Notes under the pieces: generated by a model | Told to the model about the DNA's origin: nothing | Database searches by the model: none | Seen by the model: only the letters and a program-made list of their open reading frames with translations | Position numbers and translations under genes: made by a program | Source: Gammaproteobacteria bacterium | Lineage (GTDB): Bacteria > Pseudomonadota > Gammaproteobacteria > Chromatiales > Chromatiaceae | Assembly: GCA_024275295.1 (NCBI GenBank) | Contig: JAJRZI010000038.1 | Coordinates: forward strand, 1-37,402 | Direction of reading: 5' to 3' | DNA length: 37,402 nt | Shown here: in pieces, positions 1 through 8,044 of the stretch | How positions within the stretch are numbered: position 1 is the stretch's first letter | Layout of the letters: every line of letters begins with the position of its first letter

Positions 1-65
1 ATATTATGCGGCGGCATCATCTTCTGGATAACCGACTCTTTTCGTTCTGCTGAATAACGGTTCAT
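1..65 (-). CDS. IS3-family transposase OrfA-like, N-terminal 21 residues only
   Basis: The minus strand has an ATG at 65-63 preceded by GAGAGTGAGAA, followed by 21 codons open to the window edge. The peptide starts MNRYSAERKESVIQKM and continues MPPHN. This matches the usual start of the helix-turn-helix OrfA of one IS3-family group, in which a basic RYSxERKExV segment is followed by xPP and then a DNA-binding helix-turn-helix. Family assignment is from memory of that N-terminal pattern. The catalytic part is not in the window, so whether the element is intact cannot be judged. Confidence 0.55.
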   Translation of the reverse strand, partial: MNRYSAERKESVIQKMMPPHN

Positions 66-133
66 TTCTCACTCTCTGTCGCCCACCTCAACTTCGATTA
101 CAATGGTCAAGTGGGGCGACATCTATCCTGACA
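1..133 (-). mobile_element. Edge of a probable IS3-family insertion sequence
   Basis: The first 133 bases look like the transposase-proximal end of an insertion sequence running off the left edge on the minus strand. Read on that strand it begins TGTCAGGATAG, has a short imperfect palindrome (tgtcgccc near 77 against ggggcgaca near 113-121) and then a transposase start with a good ribosome binding site. It abuts the broken IS5-type remnant at about 133/134, so it probably inserted into that older element. The exact boundary is inferred from the place where the IS5 reading frame stops; the partner end lies outside the window. Confidence 0.4.
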
Positions 134-344
134 GAGGGGGGAGAATAGAGAGCCCAACCATTCAACGGATAGATTTTGATGGCTTTCCCCGATGGGAATA
201 AAGTGGAGCAAATTCTGCTTCAAAAAAAGCCCAGTCAATCTGATGGGCTAACTGTAATAAGGGATGTTTGGGGTTAAGTTGATCCAGTAAGCTGGGATAC
301 AAAAAACCGCCTTGATCGGGGTTTGGTGTCTTAGGTTTGCTCAA
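134..344 (-). pseudogene. IS5-family transposase, N-terminal remnant
   Basis: On the minus strand about 60 codons read as the N-terminal domain of an IS5-group transposase: a KPKTPNPDQGG start, then LLDQLNPKHPLLQLAHQIDW and a FEAEFAPLYS stretch ending KPSKSIR. In relatives the next residues are an RLMVGL motif; here CGT is followed by a TGA, then codons for MVGLSIL, so the leucine codon has become a stop. A few codons later homology ends at the IS3-type junction. The DDE catalytic domain is missing. No ATG is visible; the first usable codon is TTG at 344. This is a dead remnant, useful only as a marker of repeated IS insertion. Confidence 0.7.
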
Positions 345-516
345 GTGTCCACCTGTTTTCGTCCAGTTTTATCTTCATTTTGCTGTTTTCCTGGATGCTT
401 ATTTCTATCAGGTTTGGCAATATATTGCTTGATAAGCATTGAGTTAGAGGTATTCCAAGATCGACTAATTAAATGTCGATTGGTATTCTGGTATTTGTTC
501 TCAGATCCAGAAAAAG

Positions 517-1647
517 TTATTTGTCCAATAACGAATAGAGAGTTTTTAACTCAGATAACGATTTTGTCGTATGGATGATTGACCATTTTTCATTTTCATC
601 TCCTTTTTTTCCGGCAGCCCAATAATACATATGGACAATACCTTTCTTATCAAGAACCAAGCTTGGAGCAAGAATTTTTACATTGTCCCACTGATGCATT
701 CCTGGGATGGCTGCAATATTGTCGTATGAGTTTATCCATTTATTTCCATCTTTAGAAAAAGCTATACGGATCATATCTTCATGCGCAAAATCATCTGTCG
801 CTGAGCCGTCCACAACTGTTTTTCCAAGATATGCCATTATGTAAAGTCCGTTTACTAAAATTATGTCCGGGTGAGCTACAGCCTTAACAGGTTTATGGTT
901 AAGTGTTTGTGTATAGATGATTGGAGTTTTTGATTTTTTCCAATCTGTACCATTTTTACTTGTGGCTCTACCAACAGGTAAAGACCACTTTCCATCAAAT
1001 ATCCAAAAACTGGCATCTTCTAATCCAAAGGCATTGTAATACAGCTCAAATAGCGCGCTTTTTGGGTTATATATAACGGTATGCTCAAGCACTCCGCCTA
1101 TATGCCCAATAAAGGGGATATAAAATGATTTCTCAAAAGGTAAGGTGGCATCAAGGATGGGGCCTTTTTTTTCAAAGTTAATGCCATCGTTAGATTCTGC
1201 AAGACATATAAATCCCACACCAGGCTCCCCTTTTTTATAAGTTGTATAGTAAAGATTATATTTATCTTTATGTTTAATAACGGCAACAGTTTCAACGCCA
1301 TAATTTTCATATGGTTGATCAACTTTTATAACCGGGTTTTCTTCTGTTTTTATAAATTTAAAGTTTTGCCCATCACTGCTTGTAGCAAGCCCTAAAACAA
1401 CAACACCGAATGCTTCGTTTGATGATGAAAGAGTAACGTACATCTTATATTCGTCACCATCCATAAGAACATCAGGGTCAGCTACCAGTTGTGATCTTTT
1501 AAAATACTCACTACTCTTGCTGAATACAACAGGCCCTTGGAGATCAAATAGATAATTAGAACGATTTTTAAACTCTTTAGAAAACGAAGTTGTAGATTCA
1601 CCTATAGAAAATATTACTATAAATAATAGTGCTATATGTTTTCTCAA
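517..1647 (-). CDS. Exported five-bladed beta-propeller glycosidase-like protein
   Basis: The protein carries a signal peptide (RKHIALLFIVIFSIG, cleavage likely near STTSFS) and then about 350 residues of repeated blade-like segments: an ADPDVLMDGDEYKMYVT block, ETVAVIKHKDKYNLYYTT, an SNDGINFEKKGPIL blade edge, HPDIILVNGLYIMAYLGK, and SKDGNKW near the end. This pattern is typical of the GH43/GH130-type five-bladed propeller superfamily, which cleaves or phosphorolyses glycosidic bonds; the exact family and catalytic acids cannot be assigned by eye. I prefer the TTG at 1647 because AGAGATGAG lies just upstream and it places the signal peptide at the N terminus; the frame is open to a TTG at 1686. 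The gene is AT-rich relative to the EPS genes and sits between IS remnants, suggesting acquisition. A periplasmic or secreted role in polysaccharide turnover is inference. Confidence 0.72.
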   Translation of the reverse strand: MRKHIALLFIVIFSIGESTTSFSKEFKNRSNYLFDLQGPVVFSKSSEYFKRSQLVADPDVLMDGDEYKMYVTLSSSNEAFGVVVLGLATSSDGQNFKFIKTEENPVIKVDQPYENYGVETVAVIKHKDKYNLYYTTYKKGEPGVGFICLAESNDGINFEKKGPILDATLPFEKSFYIPFIGHIGGVLEHTVIYNPKSALFELYYNAFGLEDASFWIFDGKWSLPVGRATSKNGTDWKKSKTPIIYTQTLNHKPVKAVAHPDIILVNGLYIMAYLGKTVVDGSATDDFAHEDMIRIAFSKDGNKWINSYDNIAAIPGMHQWDNVKILAPSLVLDKKGIVHMYYWAAGKKGDENEKWSIIHTTKSLSELKTLYSLLDK

Positions 1648-1792
1648 TGTCTCATCTCTTGTATTAGTCAATAGTGTTATGGCCAACTAAACATTCATAC
1701 TTAAATAACTCTACAGCAACTATAGCCGTAGAGATATTGCGGTGGTTATGACGATATGTGATATGAGCAGCTTGCTGCAATGTGTCATATGC

Positions 1793-1809
1793 CATCGTAA
1801 CATACGATG
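1793..1809. repeat. 7-bp perfect hairpin next to the IS110-type left end
   Basis: catcgta and tacgatg form a perfect 7-bp stem around a three-base loop, ending three bases before the left inverted repeat of the IS1111-type element. Elements of this group often choose targets with stem-loop character, so this may be target sequence, or it may be part of the element end. The sequence does not decide which. Confidence 0.4.
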
Positions 1810-1893
1810 CAATGGTCTCCTCCCCCTTATAATTCGGCGTCAATGCGCCATGATGGAGATATCAACGACCATCAGCGTAAGCAGGAGAAGACC

Positions 1894-2910
1894 ATGAACA
1901 AGATTACAACCATTGGGCTGGATTTAGCAAAGAATGTATTTCATGTCATATGCTGTAATGAACATGACAAGGTGGTCAGAAAAAAGATACTTAGGCGAAG
2001 AGAGGTTATCCTATTTTTCACCCAAATGCCTCCTTCCCTGGTGGGCATGGAAACTTGCTCTGGTGCCCGCTACTGGGCTCATCAATTCACCGCCTTGGGA
2101 CATCAAGTAAAACTTATTCCAGCGCAGTTTGTGAAACCCTTTGTGCAGGGCAATAAAAATGACTATAACGATGCTTTAGCAATAGCCGAAGCCGTTGTTC
2201 GTCCAAGCATGCGTTTTGTGGCGCCCAAAACAACGGCTTAACAAGATGTGCAGGCGCTTCACCGCCTGCGTGGAAGACGCCTGCAAGAACGTACGGCCCT
2301 CTGTAATCAGATCAGAGGACTACTGGCAGAATATGGCTTGATCTTGCCACAAGGCGTCAATGTTATCCGGCGAAGTATCCCTGAATTACTGGAAGATGCT
2401 GAGAATGGCCTAAGCGACCTGTTTCGCCAGCTTTTGGTACAGTGCTACCAGCAGCTGCAGGGGCTTGATGAACATATCGCCTTTTACACACAGACACTGG
2501 AAGTACAGAACCAACAGAATGAAGCCTGCCGGAGGTTGCAAACCATTACAGGATTTGGCCCCATCACTGCCAGTGTCTTTTATGCCATTGTAGGTGATGG
2601 CAGTGCTTTTCGGCGAGGGCGTGATGTATCTGCGTCTCTGGGTCTGGTACCAAGACAGCATTCAAGCGGTGGAGCAAACACATTACTGGGGATCAGTAAG
2701 CGAGGAGACAGTTACTTGAGAAGCCTGCTGGTTCATGGTGCCCGGTCAGTGGTTCAGCATGCACAAAGAAAAGATGATCAACTGAGCCGCTGGATCAATA
2801 AAATCAGGTCAGAGCGTGGCTATAACAAAGCATCAGTAGCATTGGCCAATAAACTGGCTCGTATTGGTTGGGCCATATTAAGTCAGCAAACCGTGTACCG
2901 CACAGTGTAA
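1894..2910 (+). pseudogene. IS110-family transposase interrupted by an ochre codon
   Basis: The gene starts at ATG 1894 behind AGCAGGAG and spans 338 codons, the normal length for IS110 transposases. The N-terminal RuvC-like DEDD domain shows GLDLAKN (Asp10), GMETCSG (Glu53) and NDYND (Asp90, Asp93). The C-terminal Tnp20-type domain shows ITGFGPITAS and a PRQHSSGGANTLLGISKRGD segment carrying the expected serine (about residue 258). One in-frame TAA at 2239-2241 (codon 116) separates the two halves; on both sides the frame and homology are intact, with no indel. Relatives have a Glu or Gln there. Unless the stop is read through or the halves reassemble (a GTG exists at 2248), the copy is inactive. 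The mutation looks recent because nothing else is degraded. Confidence 0.87.
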
Positions 2911-3174
2911 TGCCATGTAGCAAAAATGAATGAAATGAGCAAAGAGAGGTAACTTGCCAACGATTGCGAAGACATTGTAAACAGTGATGACACAACAGGT
3001 CAGACCGGCGTATTGAAAACCTGGGTCCTGCGAAGGTCATAATAGACCGAACGGACGATAAGGACGATACGCGCATATTTCATCGAGGCCAGAGGGTGAT
3101 ATACCCCTCGCCACAGGCCGGATATACGAGAGCAATCCTGTCCCTGTCATTGGATTTACAACGTCTTGCAAAAT
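2911..3174 (+). ncRNA. IS1111-type downstream noncoding region, possible target-guiding RNA
   Basis: Between the transposase stop and the right inverted repeat are about 264 bases with no gene. They include a hairpin around 3091-3110 (gaggg paired with cccctc across a gatat loop) embedded in a ggcc-bounded segment. IS110-family elements encode a guide RNA that recognises target and donor, and in the IS1111 group it comes from this downstream end. That such an RNA is made here is inferred from position and group; I did not identify its guide loops. Confidence 0.35.
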
Positions 3175-3187
3175 GGGAGGAGACCAT

Positions 3188-3523
3188 ATAAGCAGGACGG
3201 CTGGGGCAAAAGGAATTAGCTGCTGCATAAGCGAGTTAATTTTGCACAGGGAAGTGCTAAATTTATCACGAGATAGCGGCACAATCGAAAATTATTGGAT
3301 AAAGTGCAAGCAATACAACCTGCGTCAACCTCTAGCTTACCCTGTTTACTCCAGCCACAAAGGGTATATACTGATCACACTGGTTTCGCCTTGAAATCAA
3401 TAAGCAGCCATATTAAGGGCTTAGACAGGCCCAAGACGTTCTGGGAGTCCCCTCCAAGAATAGAGGCCGCAACAAAGGCAAAGCTTATCTATTCTTGAGA
3501 TGCACCCATGGGAGGATAGACAC
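3188..3523 (+). other. 336-base leader region upstream of the exported protease
   Basis: No convincing gene lies here. From about 3415 the plus strand is rich in short stems: gggc/gccc around 3418-3432, ctggg/cccag-like pairing around 3431-3445, then the strong 3455-3497 stem listed separately. The ribosome binding site of the next gene, gggagga at 3510-3516, overlaps a cccatggg palindrome. The proximal part (3188-3410) shows nothing I can name and may be the original target of the IS110-type element. Confidence 0.45.
3455..3497 (+). promoter_or_regulatory. Leader RNA hairpin before the protease gene
   Basis: caagaataga (3455-3464) and tctattcttg (3488-3497) form a perfect 10-bp stem around a 23-base loop that contains ggccgcaacaaaggcaaagc, itself able to form a gcc/ggc mini-stem. 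The stem ends 12 bases before the ribosome binding site. Just 5' of it cccctcc (3449-3455) can pair with the ggagg of the binding site. This layout would suit a cis-acting translational control element or a site for an RNA-binding protein. It matches no riboswitch class I can name with confidence. Confidence 0.4.
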
Positions 3524-5779
3524 ATGAAACAAGCATTGCACAGCCCTAATAGCAGCATCATTCTGAATTCAAATCTATATTGCTCCAAGCTAGCAACACT
3601 TGTGCAGGCACTCCTTATCTGTATTGCATTGATAACATTCCCGGCAGCTTTTGCTGCACAGACACCTGAGCCACAACTATCACCAATTAGCCCGGAATTC
3701 AAAGCATATAACGATCAAATAAAACATAATCAAACTCTTGGCAACGATTTACGACGATTTACCAGCGACGGTAAAGCCCTCGGCTTTATACCTTCTCCTG
3801 TTGATCTTTCAGACCTGCAACCACCAACTCAGCTGACCGATTCGGAATTATTTGTCACCGCTGCTGCTGTCCTTCCGTCTATGTATGACTTGAGAGCTCT
3901 TGGTAAGGTTACGGATGTACGAGATCAGTCCGCCTGCGGTGTCTGCTGGGCATTCAGTGCTATGGGTTCTGTGGAATCAAATTTAATGCCTGGCGAAAAC
4001 CGGGATTTCGCAGAGAACCATTTGAAGAATACACATGGCTTTGACTGGGGCCCCTGTGATGGAGGCAATGGTGATATGGCAACTGCCTATATGGCACGTT
4101 GGAGCGGACCGGTGGCAGAACAGAAGGATATCTATGATCACACCTCAAGCATCTCCCCTCCCAATCTGAAACCCAGCAAGCACCTGCAAAAGGTTCTGGT
4201 TCTGCCAGCAAGAACAACACCCCTAAACAATGACGCAGTCAAACAATCAATAATGAACTTTGGTGGTGTAGAAACTGCCATTTACTTTGATAACGTTTAT
4301 TTCAACCCAACCACCAGTGCCTACTACTATAACGGCACTGCCAGCGCCAACCATGGTGGAACAATTGTTGGCTGGGATGATAATTACGACAAAAATAACT
4401 TTGCCACTATACCGCCCGGTAACGGTGCATTTATTGTAAAAAACACCTGGAGTTCTGCTTGGGGAGACAATGGATATTACTACATGTCCTACTATGACTC
4501 ATACAACCTGACCTACACCAATCATGTGTTCATAGCTGCGGAACCAACGTCAAACTATAAAAACATCTATCAATACGATACTCTGGGCTGGACCTCCCGC
4601 CTAGGCTATGGCAGTTCCACAGCATGGTTTGCCAACATTTTCACCGCCACAGCTGACGAGCAACTTACCGCCATCAGCTTTTATGCCGCATCCAGCAGCA
4701 GCACTTTTGATATCTATATCTACACCGGCGTTGGCACCTCACCTCGCACCGGCACTCTGGAAGGCACAATCATTGGGGGAGTTGTCGAGTATGGCGGCTA
4801 CCACACCATCTCTCTGGATTCCATACCAAACATTAACCTTGTTAGTGGGCAAAAGTTCTCTGTCGTTGTGCGGATGACAACACCAGGATCAACTTACCCA
4901 ATACCTATGGAACGACCCGTTGGGGGTTACAGTTCACAGTCAACCGCCAATGCCGGTGAGAGCTACATCAGTTTCGACGGCAGCAGCTGGAGTGATTTGA
5001 CAACCTCCTACGCAAATACAAATGTTGCATTGAAAGCATTCACAACTAACCCCTGCCCGGCCTGTAAAACCATGGTCGGCGCATATGATGGCAATGGCCT
5101 CTGGCTAATGGACAATAATGGTGACGGACTGTGGACTGAAGCCGGTGATTCATTCCATTTCTTTGCCGGTGTTCCTGGATATATCCCACTAACCGGAGAC
5201 CATGATGGTGACGGCGTATCAGAAATCGCCGTTTACAAAGACGGCATTTGGTACTGGGACACAAACGGAAATGGCGTATGGGATGCAGGTGATACCAACT
5301 ATTTCTTCGGTGGTCCAGGTTACACCCCGGTCACTGGCGACTGGGATGGCGATGGGAATACCGATATCGGTGTCTACATAGATGGCATTTGGCTGATGGA
5401 TATGAATGGAAATGGTCTGTGGGATGACGGCATCGACAAGCTGGGGTTCTTCCTGGCCTCTCCTGGTTATACACCTGTCACTGGCGATTGGGATGGTGAT
5501 GGTATCACTGAAATCGGTGTTTATCAGAATGGCGTCTGGTTTCTGGATCTAAATGGCAATGCCCAGTGGGATGAGGGTGTTGATACAACATACTATTTTG
5601 GAGAGACTGGCTATACCCCCATCACTGGGGATTGGGATCAGGATGGCAACAGTGAGCTTGGCCTCTATCAAGATGGAGTCTGGTTTTTGGATATGAACGG
5701 CAATACCCAATGGGATGGCACAGACGTCAACTACTTCCTTGGACTTACAGGTTACACCCCCGTAACCGGGCTTTGGTAA
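3524..5779 (+). CDS. Exported papain-family (C1A) cysteine protease with lectin-like and repeat domains
   Basis: A 751-residue protein starting at ATG 3524, 7 bases after GGGAGGA; an in-frame start at 3500 lacks such a site. A signal peptide (hydrophobic VQALLICIALITF) ends near AFA-AQ, residue 44. The peptidase domain shows the full papain set: Gln135 and Cys141 in DQSACGVCWAF, His277 in NHGGTIVGW, Asn307 in VKNTWSSAWGDNGYY. Residues about 340-505 resemble the lectin-like domain often fused to bacterial C1A peptidases. From residue 522 to the end are five repeats of about 48 residues with GVWFLDMNGNG and GYTPVTGDWDGDG cores, the latter Ca-binding DxDxDG-like loops. There is no sorting signal at the C terminus. 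It is predicted to act outside the inner membrane, on proteins held in or near the polysaccharide; the link to the EPS locus is by position only. Confidence 0.87.
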   Translation: MKQALHSPNSSIILNSNLYCSKLATLVQALLICIALITFPAAFAAQTPEPQLSPISPEFKAYNDQIKHNQTLGNDLRRFTSDGKALGFIPSPVDLSDLQPPTQLTDSELFVTAAAVLPSMYDLRALGKVTDVRDQSACGVCWAFSAMGSVESNLMPGENRDFAENHLKNTHGFDWGPCDGGNGDMATAYMARWSGPVAEQKDIYDHTSSISPPNLKPSKHLQKVLVLPARTTPLNNDAVKQSIMNFGGVETAIYFDNVYFNPTTSAYYYNGTASANHGGTIVGWDDNYDKNNFATIPPGNGAFIVKNTWSSAWGDNGYYYMSYYDSYNLTYTNHVFIAAEPTSNYKNIYQYDTLGWTSRLGYGSSTAWFANIFTATADEQLTAISFYAASSSSTFDIYIYTGVGTSPRTGTLEGTIIGGVVEYGGYHTISLDSIPNINLVSGQKFSVVVRMTTPGSTYPIPMERPVGGYSSQSTANAGESYISFDGSSWSDLTTSYANTNVALKAFTTNPCPACKTMVGAYDGNGLWLMDNNGDGLWTEAGDSFHFFAGVPGYIPLTGDHDGDGVSEIAVYKDGIWYWDTNGNGVWDAGDTNYFFGGPGYTPVTGDWDGDGNTDIGVYIDGIWLMDMNGNGLWDDGIDKLGFFLASPGYTPVTGDWDGDGITEIGVYQNGVWFLDLNGNAQWDEGVDTTYYFGETGYTPITGDWDQDGNSELGLYQDGVWFLDMNGNTQWDGTDVNYFLGLTGYTPVTGLW
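5087..5776 (+). repeat. Five 48-residue coding repeats (FG-GAP/VCBS-like) at the protease C terminus
   Basis: Five consecutive units start with G-[ILV]-W-x(2)-D-x-N-G-[DN] at residues 525, 574, 621, 670 and 718 of the protein, spaced 47-49 residues apart. Each continues to a GYTPVTGDWDGDG-type segment and a GVYxDG strand; the last ends at TGLW, the C terminus. The DNA of the units is similar, so this stretch could recombine. The pattern fits short beta-propeller or calcium-binding repeats used for surface or carbohydrate adhesion. Confidence 0.75.
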
Positions 5780-5796
5780 AACAGCCTGTTGTTAGG

Positions 5797-5829
5797 ATGG
5801 CAGAACTGACCCTATATCAGTTCTGCCAT
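5797..5829. terminator. Strong hairpin downstream of the protease gene
   Basis: atggcagaactga (5797-5809) and tcagttctgccat (5817-5829) form a perfect 13-bp stem with a 7-base loop, 17 bases after the protease stop. There is no U-tract on the 3' side (cgagaagggt follows), so intrinsic termination is uncertain; it may be an RNA-stabilising 3' structure. The 220 bases between it and the next gene show a further weak tgtagg/cctaca hairpin near 5884-5910 and no gene. Confidence 0.45.
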
Positions 5830-6049
5830 CGAGAAGGGTAAGCTTATGGCTACGGAAAGAATGACACATACTTAAGCCAAAAATGTAGGACGGCTCCCAC
5901 ACGCCCTACATCAATAGCAAAACCGCTTAAGTTAAGTACCATTACACTCAAACCACTCTTTTCTGTACGCCCCTATGTGGCATTGCAGTTAAACTCTGCC
6001 TCAAGCCATTACTATATCCCCTCACAACAATGGTCATAGCAGCAAAACG

Positions 6050-7000
6050 ATGAGAACATTAATAGTAGGCATAACAGGCTTTAGCGGTCGACATCTGGCT
6101 AAATACCTTGTCACACAGGGTCAAGAGGTATTTGGCATATCATCAGGCCACCATCAAATAGATGCCACTGACTGGCTAAGCAAACATAGCTCTATCAGCA
6201 CCTGTGATCTTGCTGATAGAAAGCAGCTCTATGGCATTATAGAAGATATATTGCCCGACTATGTTTTTCATCTTGCTGCCGACAATTCAGCCAGGCTTTC
6301 AGAGTTCAATCCCGAAGCCTGTTTTCAGGTCAATGTTTTCGGTACATTCAACCTGCTCGAATCTATACGCAAAGCCAAATGTGATCCAGTTATCCTAGTG
6401 CCCGGTTCCAGTGCGCAGTTCGGCCTGGTACCTGAGGAAGAGAACCCAATAGTTGAAACCACACCATTTCGCCCAGTCAATCCCTACGGTGTTAGCAAGA
6501 TTTCACAGGCAATGACAGCCTACCAATATTACCTAAGCTACGGATTAAAGGTTATACGCACAAACACATTCAATATACTGGGGCCAGGTCAGCCAGACAC
6601 TCAGATGCCAGCAGCATTTGCCAAGCAGGTTGCCGCGATAGAGAAAGGTCAGCAAACAGAGATGACTGTAGGCAATCTAGAGACACTCCGTGATATGACA
6701 GACATTCGTGATGTCGTACGTGCATACTGGCTTATAAGCAGACAATGCCCTCCTGGTGAGGTTTACAACGTATGCTCAGGTATCTCAATCTCAGACAGAG
6801 AGATTCTGAAACACTTAACAGACCTCTCGCACTGCCCCGTTAACATCAAACAGGGACCAATAAGGAGAGCCGCATACGATGTGCCCATGCAGGTTGGCAA
6901 CTATGCTAAACTAAATCGCGCTACTGGGTGGGAGCCGGAAATCCAACCTGAACAAACACTAAAAGATGTTATTGACGAGTGGCGTCTCCGAAGAGACTAA
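6050..7000 (+). CDS. NAD(P)-dependent SDR, Rmd-like NDP-4-keto-6-deoxysugar reductase
   Basis: A 316-residue extended short-chain dehydrogenase. The Rossmann fold starts at residue 4 with IVGITGFSGRHL (GxxGxxG), followed by FHLAAD, an active-site serine in PGSSAQFG and YGVSK with the catalytic Tyr and Lys. The C-terminal part, RDMTDIRDVVRAYWLI, EVYNVCSG and ATGWEPEI, closely recalls GDP-4-dehydro-6-deoxy-D-mannose reductase (Rmd), which makes GDP-D-rhamnose, and the length fits. No typical Gmd is in the window, so the nucleotide and sugar are uncertain; the adjacent 4,6-dehydratase-like SDR could supply the 4-keto substrate. First of four closely spaced plus-strand sugar-nucleotide genes; the ribosome binding site is weak. 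Confidence 0.8.
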   Translation: MRTLIVGITGFSGRHLAKYLVTQGQEVFGISSGHHQIDATDWLSKHSSISTCDLADRKQLYGIIEDILPDYVFHLAADNSARLSEFNPEACFQVNVFGTFNLLESIRKAKCDPVILVPGSSAQFGLVPEEENPIVETTPFRPVNPYGVSKISQAMTAYQYYLSYGLKVIRTNTFNILGPGQPDTQMPAAFAKQVAAIEKGQQTEMTVGNLETLRDMTDIRDVVRAYWLISRQCPPGEVYNVCSGISISDREILKHLTDLSHCPVNIKQGPIRRAAYDVPMQVGNYAKLNRATGWEPEIQPEQTLKDVIDEWRLRRD

Positions 7001-7015
7001 GCCACAGGTAATTAC

Positions 7016-8017
7016 ATGAGCAATTCAGAATTTTGGAAGGGTAAACGCGTCCTTGTTACTGGTGCTGCAGGCTTCATTGGCGGCCACCTGACACACAAAC
7101 TACTAGAAATGGGCGCCGAGGTTACGGCCTTTATTCGCTATACCTCAAGAGGTAGCCAAGGCTCCCTGGCAGCGCTACCCAATGAGCTTAGATCAGGCCT
7201 TCGAATAATTTCAGGCGACATAAGAGATCCTGCTGCAGTCACGAATGCTATACGCAACCAGAATGTTATTTTTCACCTCGCCGCACTCATTGGTATCCCT
7301 TATAGCTATGTCCATCCCATTGAGTATGTTCAGACCAACGTTCTGGCAACCACCTATCTTCTTGAAGCAGCCAGAAACCACGAGATCGAAAAATTCGTTA
7401 ATTTCTCAACCAGTGAAGTCTATGGAACTGCCCTGTATGTCCCCATTGATGAAAACCACACTTTGCAAGGGCAATCACCCTACTCTGCCAGCAAAATAGC
7501 AGCTGACCAACTTGCCCTCAGTTTTTTTCGCACATTTGACCTCCCTATAGCCATTGCCCGCCCCTTTAATACCTATGGCCCACGACAGCCGGCTCGTGCA
7601 GTTATTCCAACGATCATTTCACAGGTGTTGCGTGGTGGCGATGTAAAGATCGGCGCACTGTCACCCACTCGGGATCTTACCTTTGTGGAAGATACCGTCG
7701 ATGGTGCTCTTTGCATCGGTGAATCGGATAAATCTGTTGGTGAAGTGATCAACATAGGCTCATCAAAGGAGATCAGCATTGGCGACCTGGCCAACAAGCT
7801 GTTTGAACTGCTTGGTGAACAACCTAAGATTATCTGTGATGAACAACGTCTACGACCCAGCAAGAGTGAAGTCGAGAGACTGCTGGCTTCAACACAAAAG
7901 GCACAGGAGCTACTGGGATGGAAACCTCAAACCAGCCTGGAACAAGGACTTATGTCGACCATCGAATGGATTCGCAGCAATATGGATTTTTTTGAGGTCG
8001 ACAATTACCATGTATAG
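7016..8017 (+). CDS. Extended SDR, NDP-sugar 4,6-dehydratase-like (LegB type)
   Basis: A 333-residue extended SDR starting 15 bases after the preceding stop. Motifs: VLVTGAAGFIGGHL at residues 12-25, FHLAALIGIPYSY, STSEVYGT with the Ser/Thr-Glu pair typical of 4,6-dehydratases, PYSASK with the catalytic Tyr and Lys, then RPFNTYGPRQPARAVIPT and TRDLTFVEDT. These are characteristic of the LegB/GDP-mannose-4,6-dehydratase-like branch, which makes a 4-keto-6-deoxy sugar nucleotide. No aminotransferase or nonulosonate synthase follows, so the legionaminate pathway itself is not supported. I infer that it feeds the neighbouring Rmd-like and WbpV-like reductases. Confidence 0.78.
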   Translation: MSNSEFWKGKRVLVTGAAGFIGGHLTHKLLEMGAEVTAFIRYTSRGSQGSLAALPNELRSGLRIISGDIRDPAAVTNAIRNQNVIFHLAALIGIPYSYVHPIEYVQTNVLATTYLLEAARNHEIEKFVNFSTSEVYGTALYVPIDENHTLQGQSPYSASKIAADQLALSFFRTFDLPIAIARPFNTYGPRQPARAVIPTIISQVLRGGDVKIGALSPTRDLTFVEDTVDGALCIGESDKSVGEVINIGSSKEISIGDLANKLFELLGEQPKIICDEQRLRPSKSEVERLLASTQKAQELLGWKPQTSLEQGLMSTIEWIRSNMDFFEVDNYHV

Positions 8018-8044
8018 ACTTGCTTATCATAGAGAGAAAACAGC

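Larger units (their letters stand above)
1812..3187 (+). mobile_element. IS110-family (IS1111-group-like) insertion sequence
   Basis: A 13-bp perfect inverted repeat bounds the element: atggtctcctccc at 1812-1824 and gggaggagaccat at 3175-3187. Between them lie one transposase gene on the plus strand and about 265 bases of downstream noncoding DNA. IS110-type transposases without terminal repeats use a DEDD/serine mechanism; the IS1111 subgroup is recognised by such subterminal inverted repeats and by a long noncoding region downstream of the gene. A few further bases probably belong to each end. No target duplication is visible, as expected for the group. Confidence 0.82.

Noticed and set aside
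312-578. 88-codon plus-strand open frame
   Set aside because: It overlaps the IS5 remnant and the end of the glycosidase-like gene antisense and has no recognisable protein features.
3465-3487. Loop resembling the GCAAAG core of a c-di-GMP-I (GEMM) riboswitch upstream of the protease
   Set aside because: Only the short gcaacaaaggcaaagc stretch is similar; the GNRA tetraloop, receptor and second stem of the class are absent.
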